This document shows, one piece after another, positions 41,560-52,709 of a DNA stretch of 64,000 nt (the stretch's first letter is position 1; the number at the start of each line of letters is the position of its first letter). Both the position numbers and the translations under genes were made by a program. The stretch comes from an uncultured Lachnospiraceae bacterium (GTDB lineage: Bacteria > Bacillota > Clostridia > Lachnospirales > Lachnospiraceae), in the NCBI GenBank assembly GCA_947089905.1, contig CAMUMG010000003.1:1-64000 (forward strand), in the 5' to 3' direction. The notes below the pieces were generated by a model. That model did not search any database. It was not told the DNA's origin and saw nothing but the letters and a program-made list of their open reading frames with translations.

Positions 41560-42435
41560 TTAACGTATCTCTCCCATAAAGCAAATTCCAATTGCACCAG
41601 GACCAGAATGTGCTCCAATACTCGGTCCTACAGGATTTATAATAATTTCTCTATCTTTTTTCCCAAGTTTTTCCCTAATCAAAGAGGCCACAAACTCCGC
41701 TTCTTCTTTTGTATCTCCATGAACTACTCCTATTGGATCATCTTCATCTCTATAATGTCCCATCGCTTCATACATCAGATCAACTAAAGTAACTAAAGAT
41801 TTCTTTCTTCCTCTGGTCTTTTGTGTTGCCACTAAAGTCCCTTTTTCATCTACTCTTAGAATCGGCTTAATGTTAATCATTGTTCCTACAACAGCACTTG
41901 TTTTTGAGAGTCTTCCTCCACGCTGTAAATGAAAGAGATCATCTACTGTAAACCGAACGCAAAATTCCTGTCTATGTTCTTTTAGCCAGTCAAAAACTTC
42001 TTCTATTGTCTTTCCTTCTTCTTTTAATTTGACTGCCTTGATAATAGCAAGACCTTCTCCAATCGAAACATTGAGAGTATCATAAACTAAAATTTTTGCT
42101 TCTGGATATTCTTCCATCAGCTCCCTTGCACCAACACAAATATTATTGTAGCCTCCACTTAGTGCAGAAGAAAAACTAATATGCAGGATATCAAATCCCT
42201 TTTTTATATAAGATTCAAACGTATCATGAATGACTGCTGGATTACTTGCCATAGTAGTTGGCATTTTACCTGCACGCATTGTATCATAAAACTCTTTAAC
42301 AGAAAGCTCTTTTCCATCTCCATAGAGTTCGCCTTCTATTTCATAATAATGTGGTATAATTCCAATTTCATGTTCTTCTAAATAATGAATCGGCAAATCG
42401 GAATTGGTTTCTGTAGTAATCACAAATGGTTTCAT
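41560..42435 (-). CDS. DegV family fatty-acid-binding protein
   Basis: This 291 aa protein has DegV/FakB features: VITTETNSDLPIHYLEEHEI, the Thr/Ser ligand region MPTTMASNPAV, ISFSSALSGGYNN, LFHLQRGGRLSKTSAVVGT and IGAHSGPGAIG. Family members bind a fatty acid and present it to a FakA kinase. No fakA is in the window. It is the second of two adjacent DegV genes, 35 bp apart, on the same strand. Confidence 0.9.
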   Translation of the reverse strand: MKPFVITTETNSDLPIHYLEEHEIGIIPHYYEIEGELYGDGKELSVKEFYDTMRAGKMPTTMASNPAVIHDTFESYIKKGFDILHISFSSALSGGYNNICVGARELMEEYPEAKILVYDTLNVSIGEGLAIIKAVKLKEEGKTIEEVFDWLKEHRQEFCVRFTVDDLFHLQRGGRLSKTSAVVGTMINIKPILRVDEKGTLVATQKTRGRKKSLVTLVDLMYEAMGHYRDEDDPIGVVHGDTKEEAEFVASLIREKLGKKDREIIINPVGPSIGAHSGPGAIGICFMGEIR

Positions 42436-42470
42436 AACCTATTCTCCATTCTGCCGTATGGCTTTTTTGT

Positions 42471-43304
42471 TTAATAAGCTATAATGATTCCTCCATCATT
42501 CGCATAAAGACTGCTGATTCCTTTGGTTTCGGCAATAAAAAAGTTCTTAAATGGAATTCGTTTCATAATCTCATCTTTGATAAATACTGCACGTTCGTAA
42601 TTATTACAATGTGCAATTCCAAGTATCCTTTTTTTAGCATCTTTTACATCTTCTTCAACATACTTTACCATCTTTATCAGTGCACGTTCTACACCTCTTG
42701 CCTGATCTAATTTAATAATCATTCCATCATCGGAACCCATGATTGGCTTAATATTTAGAGCACTGCAAAGCACTGCGGTAATATTATTTAATCTTCCATT
42801 TTTGCGAAGTGTTTCTAATGTTTCAAGTACAAACTTGGTGTGAAGATTATCTCGAAATGTTCGAATCGCCTCTGAAATTTCAGAAAAATTTTTTCCTTTC
42901 TCTGATAATTCTTTAATCTTCATGACAATCAATGTCTGCCCTATTGATGCCGATTTCGAATCGATTACTTCGATATTACGATTTGGATGTTCCTCTAAAT
43001 AAAGCTTTTTTGCTAATTCTGCACTGTTATAAGAACCACTTAATTTTGCAGAAAGTGTAACTACATAAATATCCTCTGCTCCATCAAATTCTTTCATATA
43101 AGCTTGTGGAGAAGGACAGGAAGATTTTGGGCACTCTTTACTGTCCTTCATCTTTTTTAAGAAAGATTTCTGATCAAATGTTTCATCATCAATAATGTTT
43201 TCTTCCTCAATTTGAATAGAAAGAGGTATTAATGAAATATGGGTATCTTCTTTTAGTTCTTCTGGTAAATCAGTGCAGCTATCTCCAATAATTTTGTACG
43301 ACAC
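42471..43304 (-). CDS. DegV family fatty-acid-binding protein
   Basis: This 277 aa DegV protein starts YKIIGDSCTDLPEELKED and shows CPKSSCPSPQAYM, VTLSAKLSGSYNSA, ETLETLRKNGRLNNITAVL and a short C-terminus. It is a diverged paralogue of the neighbour: the final HSGPG motif is replaced by SLYANDGG, so the pair may prefer different acyl chains (inference). It begins 92 bp after ilvB. Confidence 0.88.
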   Translation of the reverse strand: MSYKIIGDSCTDLPEELKEDTHISLIPLSIQIEEENIIDDETFDQKSFLKKMKDSKECPKSSCPSPQAYMKEFDGAEDIYVVTLSAKLSGSYNSAELAKKLYLEEHPNRNIEVIDSKSASIGQTLIVMKIKELSEKGKNFSEISEAIRTFRDNLHTKFVLETLETLRKNGRLNNITAVLCSALNIKPIMGSDDGMIIKLDQARGVERALIKMVKYVEEDVKDAKKRILGIAHCNNYERAVFIKDEIMKRIPFKNFFIAETKGISSLYANDGGIIIAY

Positions 43305-43396
43305 GTCAAACCTCCATAGTATTCTAAAATGATTTCACATAGTTTTTAATACTATATCATATCATATCACAAAAATAAAGGTTTGAAAAGGGGGTT

Positions 43397-45067
43397 TTAT
43401 TTTAAATCTTCCTCTGCAAAACATTCCTCAATAGCAGCTCCTGGAGCTACCATAGGCCATACTTTATCATCACAGTCCAAAATACAGTCGATAACAACAG
43501 GCTTATTGAGTGCTATTGCCTGACGTAATACATCTTCCACTTCTTCTTTTTTTGTGATTCGAAATGCTTCTGCTCCCATTGCCTGTGCTACTTTTACATA
43601 GTCTACTCCATCATTTAGTATAGTATGCGAATATCTCTTTTCATAAAATAAAGTCTGCCACTGTCGTACCATACCAAGAACATGGTTATTAAATATAATT
43701 TCAAGAAATGGAATTTCATATCGAACTGCAGTTGCAATTTCATTCATATTCATTCGAAAACATCCATCTCCTGCAATATTGACTACTATTTTTTCTGGGC
43801 ATCCTACTTTTGCTCCGAGTGCTGCGCCTAGTCCATATCCCATTGTTCCCAAACCACCAGAAGTGATCAGTGTATGAGGTCGTTTATATTTATAAAACTG
43901 TGCTGCCCACATTTGATGCTGCCCTACTTCTGTTGCTATAATGGCATCTCCATTTGTTACTTTCCAAAGAGTTTCAATGATGTAAGGACCTGTCAATAAA
44001 TCTGGATGATAGGTCATTGGATACTGTTTCTTTCTAGTTTCTACTTTTTCCATCCATTCTCTATGTTCTTGTTTTGTCAATTTCTGATTGAGTCTATATA
44101 AAACTTCTTTAATATCTCCGATAATACTGTGATTGACATTGACATTTTTATTGATCTCCGCTGGATCGACATCGATTTGCAAAATCTTTGCATTATAGGC
44201 GAATCTCTTTGCATTTCCTGTTACACGATCACTAAATCTAGCACCGATTACAATTAATAGATCACATTCTGTAACACTTAAATTAGAAGTCTTTGTTCCG
44301 TGCATACCAAGCATTCCAGTATAACGTGGATCATTTCCATCAAAAGCACCTTTTCCCATTAAAGAATCTGTAACAGGAGCATCTACCTTGTCTACAAACT
44401 CTTTTAGTTCTTTTTCTGCCTCTGAAATAACCGCTCCACCTCCAACAAAAATCATTGGTTTTTGTGCCTCTGAAATCATTTTAACCGCTTCATTTAAGGC
44501 ATCCTCTGTAATTTGTGCTGTTACACGCATAATCTTCATTGGTTTTTTCGGTTCATATTCTAATTTTGCCGCAGTAACATCTTTTGCAATATCAATCAAT
44601 ACTGGTCCTGGTCTTCCTGTTTTTGCAATTCTAAAAGCTCGGCGAATTGTATCAGCTAATTTTGTAATATCTTTTACAATAAAATTATGTTTTGTGATTG
44701 GCATGGTAATACCCGCAATATCAACCTCTTGAAAGCTATCTTTTCCAAGAAGTGGAACAGGTACATTTCCAGTGATAGCAACGATTGGAATGGAATCCAT
44801 ATAAGCAGTTGCAATTCCTGTCACAAGATTTGTTGCACCAGGACCACTCGTTGCCAGACAAACTCCGACTTTTCCAGTTGCTCTTGCATAACCATCTGCT
44901 GCATGAGATGCTCCCTGTTCATGGGAAGTTAAAATATGTCTTATCTCTGGGTGACGGTAAAGTTCATCATAAATATTTAATACTTGACCGCCTGGATATC
45001 CAAAAATGGTATCTACCCCTTGTTCTTTTAAACATTCTATTAAAATTTGTGAACCAGTTAATAACAT
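43397..45067 (-). CDS. ilvB: Acetolactate synthase, large subunit
   Basis: Start set at ATG 45067 (MLLTGSQILIECL) rather than the GTG at 45082. The 556 aa protein has the thiamine-diphosphate enzyme layout: catalytic Glu in LTSHEQGASHAADGYAR, a middle FAD-binding domain, and the TPP motif GDGCFRMNMNEIAT...NN. It joins two pyruvates or pyruvate plus 2-oxobutyrate at the start of branched-chain amino acid synthesis. It follows ilvD by 35 bp in the same operon. No small subunit ilvN is adjacent. Confidence 0.95.
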   Translation of the reverse strand: MLLTGSQILIECLKEQGVDTIFGYPGGQVLNIYDELYRHPEIRHILTSHEQGASHAADGYARATGKVGVCLATSGPGATNLVTGIATAYMDSIPIVAITGNVPVPLLGKDSFQEVDIAGITMPITKHNFIVKDITKLADTIRRAFRIAKTGRPGPVLIDIAKDVTAAKLEYEPKKPMKIMRVTAQITEDALNEAVKMISEAQKPMIFVGGGAVISEAEKELKEFVDKVDAPVTDSLMGKGAFDGNDPRYTGMLGMHGTKTSNLSVTECDLLIVIGARFSDRVTGNAKRFAYNAKILQIDVDPAEINKNVNVNHSIIGDIKEVLYRLNQKLTKQEHREWMEKVETRKKQYPMTYHPDLLTGPYIIETLWKVTNGDAIIATEVGQHQMWAAQFYKYKRPHTLITSGGLGTMGYGLGAALGAKVGCPEKIVVNIAGDGCFRMNMNEIATAVRYEIPFLEIIFNNHVLGMVRQWQTLFYEKRYSHTILNDGVDYVKVAQAMGAEAFRITKKEEVEDVLRQAIALNKPVVIDCILDCDDKVWPMVAPGAAIEECFAEEDLK

Positions 45068-45102
45068 ACGCAATCTTCTCACTTTCTAATCAAATTTTCT
45101 TA

Positions 45103-46767
45103 TTATTTGATCTCTAGGATAGCACCACGGTTTCCACTTGTCACCATAGAAGCATATCGTGCCAGATAACCTGTTGTAACTTTCGGCTGTCGTGGTTTCC
45201 ATGCTGCCCTTCTCTTTTCTAATTCTTCCTCAGATACTAAAAGTTCCAATTTATTGTTTGGAATATCAATTTGGATGCGATCTCCTTCCTTTACAAGAGC
45301 AATAGGACCTCCAACCGCTGCTTCTGGAGAAACATGACCTATCGATGCTCCTCTGGAAGCTCCCGAAAAACGACCATCTGTAATAAGTGCTACACAAGAG
45401 CCAAGCCCCATTCCAGCAATCGCAGAGGTAGGATTTAACATCTCTCTCATACCTGGTCCACCCTTTGGACCTTCATAGCGAATTACTACAACATCTCCTG
45501 CAACAATTTTTCCGTCTTTAATGGCTGCGATTGCATCTTCTTCACAGTCAAATACTCTTGCAGGACCTTCATGTACCATCATTTCTGGTACGACTGCAGA
45601 ACGCTTTACCACTGCGGTATCTGGAGCTAAATTTCCTCTTAATACTGCAATTCCACCTGTTTGGCTATAAGGATTATCAATTGGTCGGATCACTTCTGTA
45701 TTTTTATTGATACAATTTTTAATATTTTCCCCAACTGTTTTTCCAGTTACAGTCATACAATCTAAGTTTAATAAACCTTTTTTACTAACTTCATTCATAA
45801 CTGCATAAATTCCGCCTGCCTCATTCAAATCTTCCATATAAGTAGGACCTGCTGGTGCTAAATGACACAGATTTGGCGTTTTAGCACTGACTTCATTTGC
45901 AATCTCCATATTTAATTCTACGCCTGCTTCATGTGCGATTGCTGGAAGATGCAGCATACTGTTTGTAGAACAACCCAATACCATATCCATTGTCAAGGCA
46001 TTCATAAATGCCTCTTTTGTCATAATATCTTTTGGACGGATATTTCTTTTATACATCTGCATAACCTGCATTCCTGCATGTTTTGCAAGTTTAATTCGCT
46101 CAGAATAAACTGCTGGAATTGTACCATTGCCCTGTAAACCCATACCAAGCACTTCCGTCAAACAATTCATACTATTAGCAGTATACATTCCCGAACACGA
46201 TCCACAAGTTGGACAAACCTTTTCTTCGAATTCACAAACTTCTTCTTCACTCATTGTTCCTGCTGCATAAGAACCTACTGCCTCAAACATACTAGAAAGA
46301 CTTCTCTTTTTTCCTCCAACATGTCCAGCAAGCATCGGCCCACCACTTACAAAAACAGTAGGTATATTAATTCTTGCTGCTGCCATTAAAAGCCCCGGTA
46401 CATTTTTATCACAGTTTGGAATCATGACTAAGGCATCAAAAGCGTGTGCCATTGCCATCGCCTCTGTAGAATCAGCAATGAGATCCCTTGTAACTAATGA
46501 ATATTTCATTCCGATATGTCCCATTGCAATCCCATCACAAACTGCAATAGCAGGAAATACAATCGGTGTCCCCCCTGCCATAGCAACTCCCATTTTTACA
46601 GCATTTACAATTTTATCTAAATTCATGTGCCCCGGTACAATTTCATTATACGAACTGACAATACCAACAAGTGGTCGATCTAACTCTTCTTTTGTCAATC
46701 CTAAGGCATTAAATAATGAACGATGAGGTGCTTGCTGCATCCCCTTAGTTACTGAATCACTTCTCAT
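45103..46767 (-). CDS. ilvD: Dihydroxy-acid dehydratase
   Basis: Start set at ATG 46767 after AGAAAGG; the GTG at 46776 touches the ribosome site. The 554 aa protein shows [20 protein letters not shown], the Fe-S Cys motif [19 protein letters not shown], and [20 protein letters not shown]. It dehydrates 2,3-dihydroxy acids in valine and isoleucine synthesis. Heads the ilvD-ilvB operon behind a promoter and leader terminator (46803-46940). Confidence 0.96.
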   Translation of the reverse strand: MRSDSVTKGMQQAPHRSLFNALGLTKEELDRPLVGIVSSYNEIVPGHMNLDKIVNAVKMGVAMAGGTPIVFPAIAVCDGIAMGHIGMKYSLVTRDLIADSTEAMAMAHAFDALVMIPNCDKNVPGLLMAAARINIPTVFVSGGPMLAGHVGGKKRSLSSMFEAVGSYAAGTMSEEEVCEFEEKVCPTCGSCSGMYTANSMNCLTEVLGMGLQGNGTIPAVYSERIKLAKHAGMQVMQMYKRNIRPKDIMTKEAFMNALTMDMVLGCSTNSMLHLPAIAHEAGVELNMEIANEVSAKTPNLCHLAPAGPTYMEDLNEAGGIYAVMNEVSKKGLLNLDCMTVTGKTVGENIKNCINKNTEVIRPIDNPYSQTGGIAVLRGNLAPDTAVVKRSAVVPEMMVHEGPARVFDCEEDAIAAIKDGKIVAGDVVVIRYEGPKGGPGMREMLNPTSAIAGMGLGSCVALITDGRFSGASRGASIGHVSPEAAVGGPIALVKEGDRIQIDIPNNKLELLVSEEELEKRRAAWKPRQPKVTTGYLARYASMVTSGNRGAILEIK

Positions 46768-46802
46768 ATTTTTCACACCTTTCTTTTTTTCTCTACTAAT
46801 TA

Positions 46803-46842
46803 TAAAAAATGTCCGCCATAAGCGTAATGCTCAGTGCGGACA
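46803..46842 (-). terminator. Leader terminator (attenuator) upstream of ilvD
   Basis: On the minus strand TGTCCGC (46836-46842) pairs with GCGGACA (46810-46816), followed by TTTTTTATAA. It lies between the ilvD promoter and the ilvD start, so it should cut transcription short unless relieved. A leader segment GTAAT upstream can pair with ATTAC in the terminator loop. No T-box consensus (GGTGGNACCGCG) is present. Confidence 0.7.
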
Positions 46843-46911
46843 TACAATCCGTGATATTACATTCAAACTCTAATATATGCTAAAATTACCAGCCTTGGCT
46901 GCTTTCACTTT

Positions 46912-46940
46912 AGTGTAGCAAAAGATCGAAGTGTTGTCAA
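46912..46940 (-). promoter_or_regulatory. Sigma-A-type promoter of ilvD-ilvB
   Basis: Minus strand TTGACA (46935-46940), 17 bp spacer, TACACT (46912-46917), about 145 bp upstream of the ilvD ATG. Confidence 0.8.
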
Positions 46941-46958
46941 CATGAAATTTTTTGGATT

Positions 46959-48188
46959 TCAATTTTCGACATATTCCTTCACTAATTGAATTAAAAGTTC
47001 TACACATTTTTCCATTGAAGAAACTGGAATATATTCATACTTGCCATGGAAATTATATCCTCCTGTACCAAGGTTTGGACATGGCAGTCCTTCAAAGGAA
47101 AGTCTTGCTCCATCTGTTCCCCCTCTGATTGGAGTAATACATGGAGAGATTGAAAGTTTCTCCATTGCCCTTTTAGCACGTTCAATTAAATGAAAATGTG
47201 GCTCAATCTTTTCTTTCATATTGTAATAAGAATCTTTTACTTTCACCTCTATTGTTCCATTGCCATAATTTCTATTAATCCAATCTCCTGCTGCTCTAAA
47301 TCTGTCTTTCTTTTCTTCAAATTTATTCTTATCATGATCTCGGATAATATAGTATAACTTTGCTTGCTCTACTGTTCCACTCATATGATCTAAATGAAAG
47401 AATCCTTCATATTCTTGTGTATATGCTGGATTTTCTGCTACTGGAAGAAGTCTGTGAAACTCCATTCCCACTAAAAGTGCATTGACCATCTTTCCTTTTG
47501 CAGAACCGGGATGAATACTTTTTCCATGAATTGTTACAATACCAGAAGCAGCATTAAAATTTTCATATTCTAACTCACCAATAGGACCTCCATCTACGGT
47601 ATATGCAAAATCTGCTCCAAATGCTTTCACATCAAAAAAATCCACTCCATGTCCAACTTCTTCATCTGGTGTAAATCCCAATCGAATCTTTCCATGTTCT
47701 ATTTCTGGATGTGAAAGCAGATATTGTGCCATTGTCATAATCTCTGCTATCCCAGCTTTATCATCTGCTCCAAGTAATGTTGTACCATCAGTAACAATCA
47801 GATCTTTTCCGATATTATTTAATAGACTTGGAAATTCTTTAGGTGATAACTTAATATTTAAAGATTCATTTAATATAATCTCTGTACCATCATACTCTCT
47901 TATAACCTTCGGAGAAATGTTTGCTCCACTTAGAGCAGGAGAAGTGTCCATATGGGCAATGAATCCCAGTACAGGAAGATCTTTTTCTTTCGAAACGGTT
48001 GCAGGAATCGTAGCGTAAATATAACAATGTTCTGTCAAAGTAACATCGCTTGCTCCCATCTGATTTAATTCTTCTACTAAATGTTTTGCTAGGGCAAACT
48101 GTTTTTTTGTACTTGGAACTTCCTCTCTCTCCTCTTCTGACTGTGTATCAAAAGAAATATAGTCTAAAAATCGCTGTTTAACATCCAT
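46959..48188 (-). CDS. pepT: Peptidase T (tripeptide aminopeptidase)
   Basis: This 409 aa M20 metallopeptidase has [17 protein letters not shown] (zinc His and Asp), [14 protein letters not shown] (bridging Asp), [15 protein letters not shown] (catalytic Glu) and [17 protein letters not shown]. It removes the N-terminal residue from tripeptides in the cytoplasm. It is 17 bp downstream of potD, so it is in the polyamine-uptake operon, which is unusual. Confidence 0.95.
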   Translation of the reverse strand: MDVKQRFLDYISFDTQSEEEREEVPSTKKQFALAKHLVEELNQMGASDVTLTEHCYIYATIPATVSKEKDLPVLGFIAHMDTSPALSGANISPKVIREYDGTEIILNESLNIKLSPKEFPSLLNNIGKDLIVTDGTTLLGADDKAGIAEIMTMAQYLLSHPEIEHGKIRLGFTPDEEVGHGVDFFDVKAFGADFAYTVDGGPIGELEYENFNAASGIVTIHGKSIHPGSAKGKMVNALLVGMEFHRLLPVAENPAYTQEYEGFFHLDHMSGTVEQAKLYYIIRDHDKNKFEEKKDRFRAAGDWINRNYGNGTIEVKVKDSYYNMKEKIEPHFHLIERAKRAMEKLSISPCITPIRGGTDGARLSFEGLPCPNLGTGGYNFHGKYEYIPVSSMEKCVELLIQLVKEYVEN

Positions 48189-48205
48189 CTCTTTCCTTCC
48201 TCTCT

Positions 48206-49339
48206 TTACTGAGTTTTTGCTTCATTCCATTTATTCATATAAATTTCATCCCATTCTTCTCCCAAATAGTGAAATGTATTGCATCGTTTTAATACTTCCT
48301 CCGACGGAAATGCTACTTCACTGTTTTTAATATCCTCATCTTCAATTAATTCCCTTGCTGCTTTATTTGGAGTAGAATAGGTAATATATTCAAAATTTTT
48401 CAAAGCGATATCTTCTCTGCACATAAAATTAATCCATTTTTCTGCATTTTCTTTGTTCTCTGCATTTTTCGGAATTACCCACCCATCGATCCAAACATTA
48501 GAACCCTCCTTTGGAACAACATACTCTAAATTTTCATTTTCCCGTTTTGTATAGATTGCTTCTCCAGAATAAATAACTCCTAATGCTGCATCTTCAGAAA
48601 TCATTTTATCTCTTACCTGATCAATAACATATGCCTGTACTAAATTGTACTGTGACTTTAATAGTTCTTTTGCTTCTTCTAATTGGGCTTCTACTGTAGA
48701 GTTCTGATCATATCCTAAATACGTTAAAGCTATCATAAACGCATCTCTGACACTGTCAATCATCAAAATATCTCCAGCGTATTTTTCATCAAATAAAATT
48801 CCCCAACTATCCACTGGTTCTTCTACCATTGTTTTATTATAGAGAATTCCAACTGTTCCCCAACAATAAGGGACACTATACTTATTATCCGGATCAAACT
48901 CTTGTGCGCTTTTTAAATAAATTTCATCGATATTTGAATGATTTGGAATATTATCATAATTTAATTCTGCTAACATATCCTCTTTTATCATTTTCTGAAT
49001 CATATAATCAGATGGGCAGACCACATCATACTTTACTGCTCCAGTTTTTATAATTGGATACATATCCTCATTTTGTTCAAACTCATTATAAACTACTTTA
49101 ATTCCTGTTTCCTTTTCAAATAACTTAATCACTTCTGTATCAATATATTCTCCCCAATTATATACATAAACCACCTGTTCTTTTTCTTCTAAATCATCTG
49201 TTTGGCTATCTTTTTTATTATCTGTATTTTGTTGTTCATCTAAATTTCCTGTCACATTATCTTTATCTGCTTTTCCACAGCCAACTGCCATGAAACATAA
49301 AATAAAAATAACTGCTGCAAATTTGATTCCTCTTTTCAT
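48206..49339 (-). CDS. potD: Spermidine/putrescine ABC transporter substrate-binding lipoprotein
   Basis: Start set at ATG 49339, six bases after GAGG. The ~377 aa protein has a lipoprotein signal ending MAVGC, then the PotD fold: [53 protein letters not shown] and [21 protein letters not shown]. It captures polyamine outside the membrane for PotABC. Spacing to potC is 26 bp. Confidence 0.93.
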   Translation of the reverse strand: MKRGIKFAAVIFILCFMAVGCGKADKDNVTGNLDEQQNTDNKKDSQTDDLEEKEQVVYVYNWGEYIDTEVIKLFEKETGIKVVYNEFEQNEDMYPIIKTGAVKYDVVCPSDYMIQKMIKEDMLAELNYDNIPNHSNIDEIYLKSAQEFDPDNKYSVPYCWGTVGILYNKTMVEEPVDSWGILFDEKYAGDILMIDSVRDAFMIALTYLGYDQNSTVEAQLEEAKELLKSQYNLVQAYVIDQVRDKMISEDAALGVIYSGEAIYTKRENENLEYVVPKEGSNVWIDGWVIPKNAENKENAEKWINFMCREDIALKNFEYITYSTPNKAARELIEDEDIKNSEVAFPSEEVLKRCNTFHYLGEEWDEIYMNKWNEAKTQ

Positions 49340-49365
49340 CTTTATCCTCATTTCTATATAAATTT

Positions 49366-50157
49366 TTATTTTTTTATAGTTTTTTCCTTTTCTGCATGGG
49401 CAGAACGGCGGTTAATAAGAATTAGTAAAATTAAAACAGATACAAACATTAACGTAGAAAGGGCATACATCTCTGGCTTAATTCCCTTTCTGGTTTCTGT
49501 ATAAATCTTTGTAGAAAGGGTTTGGATTTCTGCTCCCCTTGTAAAATGGCTAATCACAAAATCATCTAATGACATAGTAAATGCCATTAAAAATCCCGAT
49601 AAAATTCCCGGAAAAATATCTGGGAAAATAACTTTAAAAAATGCGTAAAGTGGTTTGGCACCAAGATCTAATGCCGCTTCATACGTACTGTGATTGGTTT
49701 GTTTTAATTTTGGAGCAACACTTAACAGCACATAGGGAATATTAAATGTAATATGTGCAATTAAAACACTAGAAAAGCCAAGTTTAAAATCAATGGCAAG
49801 AAATAATAACATCATAGAAATACCTGTTACAATTTCTGCATTTAACATTGGAATATTTGCTATAGAAGATAGAACCGCTTTAGGAAGCCGTCTCATATGA
49901 TTTAATGCTATTGCAAGCGTTGTTCCTAAAATCGTTGCAAATAATGCCGAAAGCAGTGCAATGAGTAAAGTAGTATAAAGAGCATTTAAAATATTTTCAT
50001 TTTGAAACAGACGTTTATACCAGTCAAATGTAAATCCGCCCCACTTTGATCTTGATTTTGATTTATTAAAGGAAAGAACGATCAAAACAAGAATAGGAGC
50101 ATATAAAAAAATAATGATCAAAGCAATATAGATTCGCTGTGAAATTCGTTTTACCAT
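49366..50157 (-). CDS. potC: Spermidine/putrescine ABC transporter permease
   Basis: This 263 aa permease has six membrane helices and the EAA loop EAALDLGAKPLYAFFKVIFP that docks on the ATPase. Its start overlaps potB by 7 bp. It pairs with PotB to form the channel. Confidence 0.92.
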   Translation of the reverse strand: MVKRISQRIYIALIIIFLYAPILVLIVLSFNKSKSRSKWGGFTFDWYKRLFQNENILNALYTTLLIALLSALFATILGTTLAIALNHMRRLPKAVLSSIANIPMLNAEIVTGISMMLLFLAIDFKLGFSSVLIAHITFNIPYVLLSVAPKLKQTNHSTYEAALDLGAKPLYAFFKVIFPDIFPGILSGFLMAFTMSLDDFVISHFTRGAEIQTLSTKIYTETRKGIKPEMYALSTLMFVSVLILLILINRRSAHAEKEKTIKK

Positions 50158-50996
50158 GTAGCAGCTCCCCTTCCTGTATTTTCATCTTTGCCTACAAATG
50201 CCATACTCAATAAAATAAATACCATCAAAACTAAACTTAAACCTGAACCTGAATTCCAGTTATTTAACTTTTGGAATTGTTGTTCAATGACATTTCCAAT
50301 TAATAAGACTTTACTGCCTCCTAAAATATTAGAAATTACAAATGTAGTTAAAGAAGGAACAAATACCATTGTAATTCCACTGATTACTCCCGGAATACTA
50401 AGTGGAAAAATAATTTTAAAAAACGTCTGTTTTCCATTTGCTCCCAAATCCCTCGCCGCATTAATCACATTTTCATCAATTTTTTCTAAAGTATTATAAA
50501 TAGGTAAAATCATAAATGGTAAAAAGTTATATACCATACCTAAAATAATAGCAGTTGGAGTATTGATAATATGAAGTGTTGGAAGATGTAATATCTTCAA
50601 AATTGTATTTAAAATTCCATTGTTTTCTAAGATATTTAACCATGCCAAAGTTCGAAGCAAAAAATTCATCCACATTGGTAACATAAAGACTAAAACAATA
50701 AAACTATTGCTTTTAATTTTTAATCCTCTTAACATTAATCCTAATGGATATGCCAATAAAACACAGACTATTGTACTTATTATTGATAATTTTAATGACA
50801 GCCAAAGAGCACGTCGATTGATTGGATCGGCAATCAATTTTAAATTTTCTAATGTAATACTGCCATCTTCTCGTTTGGTTAAGCCATAGTAAACGATCAT
50901 TAAAAGAGGGATAATAATAAAGGCAATCATCCAAAGAGAACATGGAGCTGCAAGCAGTGCATTTTTCTGTCTTCTTTTTGTCTCTTTATTCCTCAT
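50151..50996 (-). CDS. potB: Spermidine/putrescine ABC transporter permease
   Basis: This 281 aa permease has six helices and the EAA-type loop [20 protein letters not shown]. It overlaps potA by 11 bp and potC by 7 bp. The order A-B-C-D matches classic pot operons. Confidence 0.92.
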   Translation of the reverse strand: MRNKETKRRQKNALLAAPCSLWMIAFIIIPLLMIVYYGLTKREDGSITLENLKLIADPINRRALWLSLKLSIISTIVCVLLAYPLGLMLRGLKIKSNSFIVLVFMLPMWMNFLLRTLAWLNILENNGILNTILKILHLPTLHIINTPTAIILGMVYNFLPFMILPIYNTLEKIDENVINAARDLGANGKQTFFKIIFPLSIPGVISGITMVFVPSLTTFVISNILGGSKVLLIGNVIEQQFQKLNNWNSGSGLSLVLMVFILLSMAFVGKDENTGRGAATW

Positions 50997-52062
50997 AATT
51001 TGCAGCCTCCTCGTCTTTTGACTCTGGCTTATTCATCACCTGAATATCATAAGGATCTACCCGAATTCCTACATTCGTTCCAACTGCTGACAGATCAGTA
51101 GAATGTACTAACCATTCATATCCGCCTGCTAACACTTCCATTTCGTAATGAACCCCTTTAAAAATCAGAGAAGTAACTTGTCCTGAAATTGTGCCTTCCT
51201 CTGGAGAAACCAAGTCAATATCTTCTGGACGAATCACTACATCTACTGGCTTATTTATTCCAAATCCTGCACTGTCACATGGAAAATCCACTCCTAAAAT
51301 CCGTACCGTATAATCTTTTATCATAACGGCATCTAAAATATTGCTCTCCCCTATAAAATCTGCAACAAAAGCATTTTCTGGTTCATTATAAATGTCTTCT
51401 GGCGTTCCTATCTGTTGAATATATCCTTGATTCATCACCATAATCGTATCGGACATCGTTAAAGCCTCTTCCTGATCATGAGTAACATAGACAAATGTAA
51501 TTCCCAATTCATTTTTCAGCCGAATTAACTCATACTGCATATCCTGCCGCAGTTTTAAGTCCAATGCCCCAAGTGGTTCATCTAACAAAAGCACCTTTGG
51601 CTCATTTACAATAGCTCTGGCAATCGCAATTCTTTGTTGTTGTCCGCCGCTTAGAGAATCTGGCATTCTATTTTCATATCCGTCTAAATTCACTAATTTT
51701 AGTGCATATTTTATTTTATCTTTAATATATTGCTTACTCTTCTTTTTAATCTTTAACCCAAAGGCAATATTTTCAGCTATTGTCATATGGGTAAATAGGG
51801 CATATTTTTGAAAGACAGTGTTTAAATGGCGTTCATTTGGCGGAAGTTTTGTAATATCCTTTCCATCAAAAATTACCTTTCCTTCATCTGGCGTTTCAAA
51901 TCCGCCGATAATACGAAGGGTTGTTGTCTTTCCGCAGCCAGACGGCCCTAGCAGGGTAAGAAACTCATTTTCTCGGATATATAAATTTAAGTCGTCAATG
52001 ACGACATTGTCCCCGTAACGTTTTGTAATATGAACCAAATCGATTAGTTTCTTCTGCTCCAT
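50986..52062 (-). CDS. potA: Spermidine/putrescine ABC transporter ATPase
   Basis: This 358 aa ATPase has Walker A GPSGCGKT (39-46), signature LSGGQQQR near 140, Walker [12 protein letters not shown], and a C-terminal TOBE domain (from about 275). It powers PotBC. It is 32 bp downstream of the cupin regulator and first of the transport genes. Confidence 0.95.
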   Translation of the reverse strand: MEQKKLIDLVHITKRYGDNVVIDDLNLYIRENEFLTLLGPSGCGKTTTLRIIGGFETPDEGKVIFDGKDITKLPPNERHLNTVFQKYALFTHMTIAENIAFGLKIKKKSKQYIKDKIKYALKLVNLDGYENRMPDSLSGGQQQRIAIARAIVNEPKVLLLDEPLGALDLKLRQDMQYELIRLKNELGITFVYVTHDQEEALTMSDTIMVMNQGYIQQIGTPEDIYNEPENAFVADFIGESNILDAVMIKDYTVRILGVDFPCDSAGFGINKPVDVVIRPEDIDLVSPEEGTISGQVTSLIFKGVHYEMEVLAGGYEWLVHSTDLSAVGTNVGIRVDPYDIQVMNKPESKDEEAANYEE

Positions 52063-52094
52063 AGTCTGACTCCTTTTCTCATACAGTTTTTATA

Positions 52095-52634
52095 TTAAAA
52101 ACTAGGTGGTGTAGAAACCCAAAGTAAAGTTGCTCCGCTTTTTCCGGAAGCCGTAATGTAATGTTTTTTGTTTGGTATAAAATAAAAAGACTCCCCTTTT
52201 TTTGCACGATAAACCTGATTTCCAATGTGTATATTAATCGATCCATTTAGTACGTATCCAAATTCTTCTCCTTCATGGGGATTATCTGGATAAGTAGAAC
52301 CATCAATTTCTAATGTCAGTAAAATTGGTTCCATCATATTTTTTTGTGCATTTGGAATAATCCATTCAATTTTATTCTTTAATTCATGATCCTGCTTTTC
52401 AAAATAATCTGTCTTTTTAAAGACTACTTGCTCTGCTGTTGTTCCTGCAAAAAACTCTTCTAAGTTTGTTCCTAAACATTGCAGAATATCTACCAGAGTA
52501 GCAATCGATGGGGAAGTTAAATCCCTTTCTAACTGGGAAATAAACCCTTTGGACAATTCGGCTCGATCTGCTAACTCTTCTTGTGTCAAGCTCTTTTGAA
52601 CTCTTAATTCTTTAATCTTTGTTCCGATCTTCAT
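52095..52634 (-). CDS. XRE-cupin transcriptional regulator of the pot operon
   Basis: Start set at ATG 52634 (MKIGTKIKELRVQKS) after GAGGACTAGG; the longer frame adds a low-complexity extension. The 179 aa product has an XRE helix-turn-helix (about 1-60) and a C-terminal cupin (about 105-175; PDNPHEGEEFGYVLNGS), the layout of PuuR-type polyamine regulators. It sits directly upstream of potA with an operator-like palindrome in its own promoter, so it probably represses the whole operon when polyamine is present. Confidence 0.9.
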   Translation of the reverse strand: MKIGTKIKELRVQKSLTQEELADRAELSKGFISQLERDLTSPSIATLVDILQCLGTNLEEFFAGTTAEQVVFKKTDYFEKQDHELKNKIEWIIPNAQKNMMEPILLTLEIDGSTYPDNPHEGEEFGYVLNGSINIHIGNQVYRAKKGESFYFIPNKKHYITASGKSGATLLWVSTPPSF

Positions 52635-52682
52635 CCTAGTCCTCGATTCTACTTTTCCAAAAAAAGTATTATTAAACAATAA

Positions 52683-52699
52683 GTTTAGTTTTTCTAAAC
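52683..52699. promoter_or_regulatory. Palindromic operator in the pot regulator promoter
   Basis: GTTTAG-TTTTT-CTAAAC (52683-52699) is a perfect 6 bp inverted repeat located between the -10 box and the start codon. Related TTTA(G/T)TAAT-like words recur around the promoter (near 52672, 52745 and 52765), suggesting several binding sites. Confidence 0.55.
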
Positions 52700-52709
52700 A
52701 CAATGATAT

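Noticed and set aside
41560-43304. The two DegV genes could be one gene split by a frameshift.
   Set aside because: Each has its own start, ribosome site and full-length DegV domain; they are paralogues.
43397-45067. ilvN (acetolactate synthase small subunit) next to ilvB.
   Set aside because: No ACT-domain protein is present in the adjacent genes; DegV genes follow instead.
46803-46940. T-box riboswitch upstream of ilvD.
   Set aside because: No GGTGGNACCGCG box or specifier stem is seen; only a plain leader terminator is supported.
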